The notes under the pieces were generated by a model. The model saw only the letters and a program-made list of their open reading frames with translations. It was not told the DNA's origin and ran no database searches. From NCBI GenBank assembly GCA_030248065.1, contig JASAMV010008982.1, forward strand, positions 62,001 to 126,000: 64,000 nucleotides of DNA, written 5' to 3'. The position numbers and the translations under genes are program-made. This stretch comes from Rhynchonema sp. JSB1_4 (taxonomy: Eukaryota; Nematoda; Chromadorea; Monhysterida; Xyalidae). Within the stretch, counting starts at the first letter, position 1, and each line of letters opens with the position of its first letter. Positions 55,773 to 64,000 of the stretch are shown piece after piece.

Positions 55773-58700
55773 CTACTTCTTTGCGGCCAACTTCATTTCT
55801 CCGATCAGTGTTAGCAGAGCCTTTCGATAATCGCCAGATGTGTCGTCCTGCAATCATCGTACCGTATTTGGTTGAGCAAATCGCGTGAGTCTTGAGATAC
55901 ACAATGTATACATGATGCTGCGGGCGGCACCGAACTTCCCACAAATCAAATGTACCTAACTTCCATGTCTGTCTTTGCTCACATTCATCTCGAAGGAAAC
56001 AAAATGTCGCGATATCGAGACTGTACCGATGAGTAAGTTTGATGCCGGTTTGGCTATAATGACCGTGGACGCACGGTGACTGACAGAGCACACGATAACC
56101 CATCTACCCACCGCCACAAATTGTCCCATCGACGCGTGGTACTGCTCTTGAAAACGTTCCTTGATCTGGACCATGTCAACCTCACATCGGGATACAATCA
56201 CTCGAATCAGCATGTCATCGTCCGTACCCAAACCCTGCGTCGACAAGGAGTTCCTGGGTTGCAAAACTTGATCCTCAACTCATTCACACACTCCCTAAAC
56301 CTACCTTTGTGCTGTTGTAGACTTGCTGAGCAAAATACATCGCTTTGTCGCGGATGCATGTCACTGAAAATGAATTGTAAAACAAGTGAGCAACTTTCAA
56401 ATGTTGGCAACTGTTTCAAAGATTTCGTGCCGGACCAATGGTAATGAGCCCCTTTTCCATGTTTCCCGAGAGCTCGGATTCAATGGTTTCTTCCACCAGT
56501 TTGCCAGTGAGACGCTGATATTCGTTGAACGTTGCACGAAGCTGACTGCAAATGGACACAAACGCAAAAAGATAGCGTTTAATCAGTCACAAACTCATTT
56601 GATCAATGAAAAATCGCAAGTAATTGTTAGACCCATGTGTCCCGCCAAACAAGGAAACATGATCTCACCTGAAGCTTCTGCTCACCAATATTGCATTGAA
56701 TTTCGATTCGTCCGTGCCCCAGTGACGAGCGCCGGCATTGTGCAGTTCCTGGAACCAGAATTGTTCACAGTCACAAACCCACCACTAAACGCAGAGTGCA
56801 ACATCACCTGAGCATCCTGCTTGGCCAGTTTCTTGTTCACGGTCGTGCTTTCATCACGATTTGCCTGTAGCAACGACACGAGAAGACGTCGGTAGTGACC
56901 AGATGTGTCGTCCATGATGTCCTGTTCGAGGGACACGTTGAATACTGAAATTATTGTCAATAAATTCAGGCTCAGTTTATGAAATGATGATTGGCGCGTG
57001 TCATAACGCACGTTTCTTATAGGCCAGCTGTATTTCGTAGAGCGTCTTCGCCGTTCGCGTACAGATGATCTCAACCAAACAATCGTCGTCCGTGCCCAGA
57101 CCCTGCAGATGTTCTTGTTTGTATGTGAAGCAAGTTGAAACGATGCACAAGACTGAATTGCCTTGATCGCGTCGTGAAGCTGTTTCGCATCGAACTCAAT
57201 TGGCGACATGCAAAGGCCAAGAATGACATTCTTCAGATTGAAACTCAGTTCCGAGCTCAAGTCTTTCACTAGATCTCTGCCGAACATCGTCTTGTATTGA
57301 CGCACTATCTCCAGACGTTGCACAGCTGATCGTTGACATAGAACTTGAATGATGCTGTCTTCGTCCGTACCTGTTGTAAGAATGGCTGGGTATAGTCTGT
57401 TGATTATATTTCGACATAGTGTATAAGCCCCATTCAGCGATGTTTGGAGCGGGCTGGGTCGACGCCATTCTAAATGAATGTTTCAAGCATTGCTAACTCA
57501 GGCAAAAAACCGATTGAACATTGCTTGCCGCGTGGCGCAAAAACACGTGGCCTGTCATCGCACAGCACCAACAATGTTCAATGGCTCTGCGAATGAGTTG
57601 GCAATGCCTGAAACATTCATTTAGAATGGCGTCGACCCAGCCCGCTCCAAACATCGCTGAATGGGGCTTATACACTATGTCGAAATATAATCAACAGACT
57701 ATAGAAGGCATCGGGACTCATGAATTCAAGACGGCATAAACTTCACATCGTGCTCTTTGTACTAACCGAGTCCTTTCATTGCTTTGCGCAATATTTCCGT
57801 ATCTTGTTCAGCGTTGAAGCGTTTCTGTGGTTTCAGTGTCCCTTCCTGAGATCAAAGAATGATGTTGTGTATACTCACTGGCTGAGCGAGTCTGAGGGTA
57901 TTTGACCTGTTTCACAGCTGATTCTCTTTCATACTCCTCCACAGTTTCCATTTTCTCCTGATCTCGTTTCTTCGCCTCGGTCGGATGACGGTCGCGACCT
58001 TTCAGTTGCAGAAAGCGACCTACAAAGTATGTAGGAATGACCACAGCAGTTGGAAGAAAATTGTTGATGGAGAACACGAAAGGATGAATGGTGTGTATCG
58101 TATACGTACGTTGATTACGATGTTGTTTGGGCTTCTCGAACGTCAACACCAAACGATAGGAATCGTCGCTCTCTTCAAGATCTGCGGACTCCAGCTGCAA
58201 TTCTGCGCCTATTCAGTAGTTTAGACTTGAAACAATCAAGCACCAATCCTATACCTGCCCAAAAACCGGTTCGGCCAAATCGTGACGGAATTGCCGATCC
58301 GCTTTGGTCACCTCGAACAAATTAGCCATGATATGATCCAATTGACCTCGCCAGTCGCCTGGAACACAATACGCACGAGAATACAGGTGTAAAAGAATCT
58401 GAAAGTCTTTGTTCCCCACCATTGCCCGGACTGGTATAGTATGGCCGATTGGGAATACCGTCAATGGCATAACGTGGTGTTGAGTTCGGTTCCTGCACAT
58501 AAGGTCCATCCGGGTTGCCGTACGCTCGACGCATCATCTCAGACAGTGCGATCATACGTGATTCATCAAGACGCTGTGATTAACGTGATGAATGTTTTGC
58601 GGAAAACTTTTCAAATGTTTTTGAATTCTTTCGAACACCAACTCGCAGCATATGCTCGGTAACAAGTCCGATTTGCACATTGTCAGTGTAGCCTGCTGGT

Positions 58701-59267
58701 GGGTATAGGTTGTCGTATGGATACGTGCTGTTCAGTGATGGAAACGTTGGGGACCTGAACAATAAAACACTGACCTTGACACATGGTTTATGGTTGGTGA
58801 TTATATCTCTTGCCTACAACCTTGAGAATCCACCACCTCGATGGCCAGTTGTCATAAAGTCCAACTCTCTTCGTCCACGTCGGCTGGCAACCGGGACGTA
58901 ATCCGCAGGATACTCCACCGTGGAGGGTCGACCAAAGTCATCTGGAGAAATGCTCATCATGAAACATCATTACATTTTCATTACCTTTTCTTAAACTTTT
59001 TATGCGAAATATTTAATCTTGACCGTCGTAGCTGCGACGCTGTCTGGCCCGTCGCACACGGCCGTCAGCGTCTTTGAGGGAGTGCTGAAATGTCGCACGT
59101 TTTTCGTTCGTCCTTTTAATCTGCTGAACACGTTCAATCGCTTGACAATCTTCAAACCTCAGTGTACTCTTGCACTCGGCGTCGGCGATGCATCTTCGCT
59201 TTCTCTTCTCCTGTTTCAACCTGATGGCACCATTGGCCCAAAAACTATATGCTACCTCTTTTATCAT
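55773..59267 (-). CDS. Annexin with long N-terminal extension
   Basis: Annexins bind acidic phospholipids in a calcium-dependent way. The four-repeat core is complete: exons 57767-57824, 57162-57370, 57012-57102, 56808-56944, 56669-56748, 56436-56545, 56305-56363, 56112-56234 and 55773-55847 (TAG). Calcium-loop motifs MKGLGTDED (repeat 1), KGLGTDDD (2) and KGLGTDDD (4, preceded by TK) are present; repeat 3 has RHWGTDES. The intron after HDAIK uses a GC donor. Upstream exons join in phase: 57907-57998, 58110-58194, 58255-58358, 58420-58573, 58679-58754, 58821-58941 and 59024-59084, giving about 230 residues: a basic stretch, a Tyr/Pro/Asn-rich part (STYPYDNLYPPAGYTDN), then charged sequence (AEKKRDQE-like, EEYERESAVKQ). 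The 5' end is uncertain: a frame continues to an ATG at 59267. At least 544 aa. Confidence 0.85.
57397..57703. mobile_element. Foldback element (~307 bp) in annexin intron
   Basis: Left arm TATAGTCTGTTGATTATATT onward to about 57497; right arm from about 57607 is its near-perfect reverse complement ending AATATAATCAACAGACTATA. Arms are about 100 bp, loop about 110 bp. It lies between the first two core exons. Identical mirror-image open frames in the arms are not genes. Confidence 0.82.
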
Positions 59268-59269
59268 GC

Positions 59270-61550
59270 GTGGTGTGCAATTACTATGGAAACTGCCGGT
59301 GCTGGCTGTCAGGCATGAAGCAGATGAGACACAACAGGTCAGTTGGGTACACATGTGGACAATCGATAAAAGCTACCGAAAGGAAGTCGTGTAACTATCA
59401 GCTTTCAGTACATTCTCTGGTGGAAACTAACGGAAATGGCAGCTAGCATAAAAGCCGGCGATCAAGAAATATACATACACATGCAATTGCAGTATGATAC
59501 GGATTTGTTTAGCATCCACATTTTCAGTACTACACATGCCTGGCATGCTACAGCTCACTCACAGTGTGTGAGTCGCATCACTGTGTGGGAAAGTGACTCA
59601 AATCCTTCCGCCTATGTACTGTATCTTTAAATTCGCCTTTGGTTTGAAAGAAAGTGTCATCTCAAACTTTCTTGTCTCTAACACTTCGAAACCTGTCAAA
59701 CCCATTCTCCTTTCTGTTTGGGTGTGTTGTTTGCCAATTTTGGCTCAGTGACAACGTCAAGCAATCATTGTGCTGCACGCATGAGCGACTTCCGAAAGGC
59801 TTCAAATTATGTACATATGTATGTATGTACATGTGTACATACGAGTTGGCCCACTATATTTTCGTTTTGTGACTTATCACTTGTTGTTTATTACAGCAAT
59901 ATCGGTTCTGGCAGCTTGGCACTTGTTGGCATCATATACATATGTACATACGCTGTTACTGTAAAGTTTGAGCCTGGGAAACAACACCCGTCACACAATT
60001 ACATGGAGGACCACACAAGCTTATGCAAGAACCACCGGTTTAGTATGAACACATCATTCCCTATAACGACCCCCATGCTGTATGGCAATGCCATCCTGTC
60101 TCACAAGTACCGCAATGCATAATGTTGGCGTTGGCTGTGAAACTTCAGTCGATTGTCGTGCGACCATGCTGTGCAGACACAACGTTTATCAGAGCCCGTA
60201 AGATGGGACAAGAGAGGAAGTGTCCTCTTTCCACCCTTGGCGCTTTACGTGTCCATTACTGCCAAGCTAACATTTGTACCACTAACCATTGTTCAGCTGA
60301 AATGACCCAACGTATGTACTGTATATTCCAAACAAGAGCCGCAGTCGACTTCTAATTTGTGCGCAGCGCCATGCTTCACGACTGTTCCCGGGCGCACCCT
60401 TCCATGATTGTTGGGTTCCTCATCATGTAAACTCCGACCATCTATTTTTATTCCTTTCAAAACGCAAACGTCAACCGAAAACGCGTATTAATGCAGAAGA
60501 GTGCAACAAGTGTTTCCAGCATGTTTGTGTGCGGTTTTGTGTTGCGGGGTGTCCCAGGGCGCCCTGAGATTTGCAGTTGTTTTATTGCCGCTTTGCACAA
60601 GTAGAGTGCGACTGATTTGACCATACACCTTCTTTCGAACCCAACATGTGCGATAGAGCCCATTACGTCAGCTGACTAAAAAATGAGTACTGGTTTCTGC
60701 CGTGGCCTTGGCTATTGGTGTTTTTAGCGCGGCGTTATCAAGAAACGACGATAAAAAGCCCCGTTGGAGGTACAAATCGGCAGTAGTGCAGCGAATACTA
60801 GGTTTCCTCGCACATTTTTTGCTGACAAATAAAGGAAGCATATCGGTTCCAACAGATTCCATAATCTCCTGAATGCACATTTTCATCTGGTTTTGAATAC
60901 TTCACATGTGCTCGTTAGATCGCAAGTATTGTGTCCAACAATTGTGTATCTCGAACCAAGAAAGCACGTATGTATGTATGTATACTGACCGTTCGATCAT
61001 AATTCAGTTTTTCGGCCTGGGTCCTATCCCTATGCGGTTTCAAATTGTGCACGAAGGACGAGATGCTCCATTTGCGATGTTTTCGATGTCGTATCCCTAT
61101 GGCTATGTGCTATGCTTTCATATTCACATCCGTAAACCGCTGTCGGCGACTCAGCTAGACGTCTTTCGGTGCGGAGAAAGTCTCTGTTTCTAAAATCTAA
61201 CGAATGCATGCTCGTGCATGTTTCTGAGCTTTCTATTTTTTTACTTTCACAACAGCATTTGTATCAACGAATGAAATCTCTCTTGTTCAGTTCGTCTAAA
61301 ATTCGATGGCGACGGAACAGAGCGCGGTCGCATTCTCGTTGTATACGAGTTCCAAGCTTTAAGATTTCCGGCAACTAAAGTACATAATAAGGTAATGTAT
61401 GTATTTATGATATGAAATCATTTATGTTTCCCACTCAATTCTTACTTGAAATCCTGAAATCCAATAAGCAATTATGCACATCTGCGGTTGTTTCAGACGA
61501 TGACCAAAGATATTCCAAAGCCGGCTGCTCAATATAGATCAGCCATGGTT
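59270..61550. other. Unassigned region upstream of annexin
   Basis: No supported gene. GTAT/GTAC microsatellite patches occur near 59815-59840 and 60966-60985. The annexin promoter should lie in the first part, but no site stands out. Confidence 0.4.
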
Positions 61551-61556
61551 CACTAA

Positions 61557-61808
61557 TGGTATCACTACCACGAAGGCATTAGTCGGCAACCGGAGCGGAA
61601 GTATCCATTAGTCGAAATAAAAGAAAAATACAGTCGAAGCAAACGAGCCGGAATGGCTGTCCATTATGGTTACGGTAGCAATCGAATGGTTCTGTCAGCC
61701 ACTGCTGTTGGGGGCACTACACGAGTTGGTGATTATTCGATGGACGGACCTCGAGCCGATCGTGTAATGCAGCGGCAACAAGCACAACACTATGATACTG
61801 CTGCCATG
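61557..61808 (+). other. Possible exon, unknown protein
   Basis: An open plus-strand frame after a TAA at 61554 reads EGISRQPERKYPLVEIKEKY, then SRSKRAGMAVHYGYGSNRMV and a Gly/Thr/Arg-rich segment, up to ATG|GTGAGT at 61808; a second donor (GTAAGT) follows at 61855. The composition resembles a cytoplasmic tail. No partner exon and no family were found. Confidence 0.3.
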
Positions 61809-61859
61809 GTGAGTATAATCAATTCTTCTCACATTTGTCCACCGTCTGGTCAAGGTAAG

Positions 61860-64000
61860 TTTGCATTCTGGTGAGATTGAGATCGGTAGCTGCAGAAAAC
61901 ATTGACTTCTGTTCGGTTTCACATTTTTCGACACACGTTTTAATCGGATATCAAGCATACATGCGTACATATACGTACCCAACATACTGTATAAGCAAGC
62001 TCTGTATTTCTTGACGTGAATGCCGGGTTACCCTTCCTCGCACCTGTCGGACTGGTGAACACAATTTGAGAAATATATGTATGTATGTGTGAATATGTAT
62101 TCGGTTATTAATTTACTACTCCTGACGTAAATAGGCTTATGTATAAAATGCGCACGTCCACATTATCTTTATGCATGACCCGTACGAAATTGGTCACCAG
62201 AGCGGTTTTGGCCATGCCACCACAGACTGGTACATCCGCTTACGGCAGGGTGGTGTCGTATTTCAGGCGGTCGTCGTGGGATTTCGTGTCTCTGGGATAA
62301 ATATACAAACAAAGTTACATTCGGTGGCTTGCCTTTATCAATATAATACATAACACGCAAACATGTCAATAACAACAGTCCAACAGCAGTGACATGCGCG
62401 CTTAGCTCATCATCCTCCCAACACTTCGATCGCACTTCCGTTTCGTTGGAGCATGGGCGGAAACAGCTCGATGGGCGTGCTCTGTGGTTTGCTTCTGACT
62501 GTTGCATGTTTACGGTCCGACTCCGACGTCTCTGTGCTTCCTTCAGTGGTCGGATTGTTCTACACCACAACTCAATGGTGTTTCGTTCATGGTTTGACGC
62601 ATAATGGCAATGTCTTCTCATCCAAAGTTATGTAAATTCATCTCATTTACCAAACCGTACCAAACTTCTGTGTGCGCTGTTGCCAAAACTGCCATGGACA
62701 CTTGTTGTGACTGTGAGATCGCAACTATGTTTTGAAACAGGTCGTTTCAAACTGTGCGCGCAAAAATGACCGTATGGTCATGATGAGAAATGAGTATCGT
62801 CTCTAAACTAATTCAAATGCGCCCACCAATCTATTGTTGGTTATCACTGTTCGCGGTAGACTGCAATTGTACCACCCACTGATTGATATACGAATATAAT
62901 GCACAGAGTGGCAGGATCCTCCTGCACAAAGGCGGGACGGCACAAAGCCATTGGTTCAATCGATTGCCCACAGCCCCCACGTGTTTTCTCACTGCAGCTG
63001 TAGTAGTACGGGGAGTGTATGTGTCGGGCAGACAAACCAGTGGTGTCGTACTACATCGAGGAGTCTTGAGCATGCACAATGCTACTGTATTTCTGTATTT
63101 GTAATGTTCAAATGCTAGTGTTTGCCGCGCTCATTTGCCATTTTGAGAGCGGCGCGTTGGAATTACTTTCCGCTCTGCAGCCCCCGCCGTCATGTGCACG
63201 CGCTTCATGTTGTGTGCAAATCAGGCATATCAGATGGTTTCGAATGGTTTTGAAGGGCATTCATTCTAAATTCGTGAAACACTGTCTCGTGCTCGAAAAT
63301 TCTTGTCCTGGACTAAAGCCCTGTAACCGTGAGCCTGAGCCGCGTAAATTTATGTGCCTGGATTAAATGCTGCCCGGTGTCAACTCTACCTGGTTAATAA
63401 ATCGTTTCTTAACGCAGTTTAGGCTACCGCGCCATACTAAAACATGCTATTGTTTGTTTTCGAGGCAGCAATTGTGTCAACCCAATAGGTTAACCAGTTC
63501 GTTGTCTCCTGTATCATCGTGCAACGGTCAGTTAGGAAATGCGGCTTCTTCTGGTGTTAGCAAATAACAAACAAATGCTCAAGTGAAGCAAACCAAATGT
63601 TTTATTTGATGGCGTTGGGCCGTACTTGTTCTCTCGCGCAGGCAACACGAGAGAAAACACGGCACTTTCAGTCAAAGCACATGAGCCACAGCGTTTTATA
63701 TATGACGCTCGCAGACGTCTTTCACAACCGCTGTTCGTTGCGCAATTTCTGTCCTCCCGCAGGCGAGTCTCATCGCTTTAGTATCGAACTTCCCTGAAAA
63801 CTCAGGAATATAATAGTGTCAAAGTTAGCCATGGTCTGTCATGTAGCCATACGCGTTCAGTTTCAGTGTGCAGCCGCAGCACAAGCACAAGGCTCACATT
63901 CAAGCACACTGCTGTGTCCTGTGTGTGCCTCTGATGTCACTTTTATTTGGTCGTGAGCGGTCGGTCACATGGTTGGTTAGGTCCGACCACATTTGAGACA
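61860..64000. other. Unassigned right end of window
   Basis: No supported gene. A plus-strand frame at 62453-62635 starts with a signal-peptide-like segment (MGGNSSMGVLCGLLLTVACL) but is only 60 codons and lacks further context. A GTAT microsatellite is near 62075-62095. Confidence 0.35.

Noticed and set aside
1..64000. tRNA or rRNA genes
   Set aside because: I looked for paired A/B box signatures and conserved rRNA segments by eye and saw none; a tRNA search program would be needed to be sure.

Overview
The window is nuclear DNA from an animal. Genes are cut into many short exons (45-260 nt) separated by mostly 45-100 nt GT-AG introns, and the proteins belong to metazoan families: UNC79, Mesh, APPL, TBC1D22, MTU1/TRMU, NDUFAF4 and annexin. 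A Mesh-type protein (NIDO-AMOP-vWD-sushi-TM) together with the compact introns suggests a protostome invertebrate with a small genome; I cannot name the species. No rRNA, tRNA, plasmid, phage or bacterial gene was recognised. Exon models were built by hand from splice sites, reading phase and family resemblance. Complete models for four genes (698, 550, 377 and 99 aa) close in frame without internal stops; the Mesh model (about 1,329 aa) closes except for one surplus base in exon 4.

Layout. 1-5.7 kb: 5' half of unc79 (minus strand, runs off the left edge). 5.7-15.3 kb: mostly unassigned, with several foldback elements and a few low-confidence exons. 15.3-22.0 kb: mesh, 28 exons, minus strand. 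22-27.4 kb: divergent intergenic region filled with MITEs. 27.5-33.4 kb: APPL, plus strand, 17 exons, first intron packed with nested MITEs. 33.6-41.6 kb: foldback element, a 3.4-kb head-to-head inverted satellite of 50-bp units, and GC-rich repeats. 41.6-53.8 kb: minus-strand cluster TBC1D22, TRMU, a 99-codon coiled-coil gene and NDUFAF4, spaced by about 300 bp; the 3.9-kb first intron of NDUFAF4 is a stack of nested transposons. 55.8-59.3 kb: annexin with a long unusual N-terminal extension, minus strand. 59.3-64 kb: largely unassigned.

The genes do not form one pathway. Two are mitochondrial (TRMU, tRNA 2-thiolation; NDUFAF4, complex I assembly), two are endosome/Golgi traffic regulators (APPL, TBC1D22), one is an epithelial junction protein (mesh), one is a sodium-leak channel subunit (unc79) and one a calcium-dependent membrane binder (annexin). 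The most striking non-genic content is a set of non-autonomous elements with 8-bp target duplications (hAT-like), several built around simple satellites, some inserted in one another with their empty-site counterparts also present in the window, and a large inverted satellite that could fold into a kilobase-scale hairpin.
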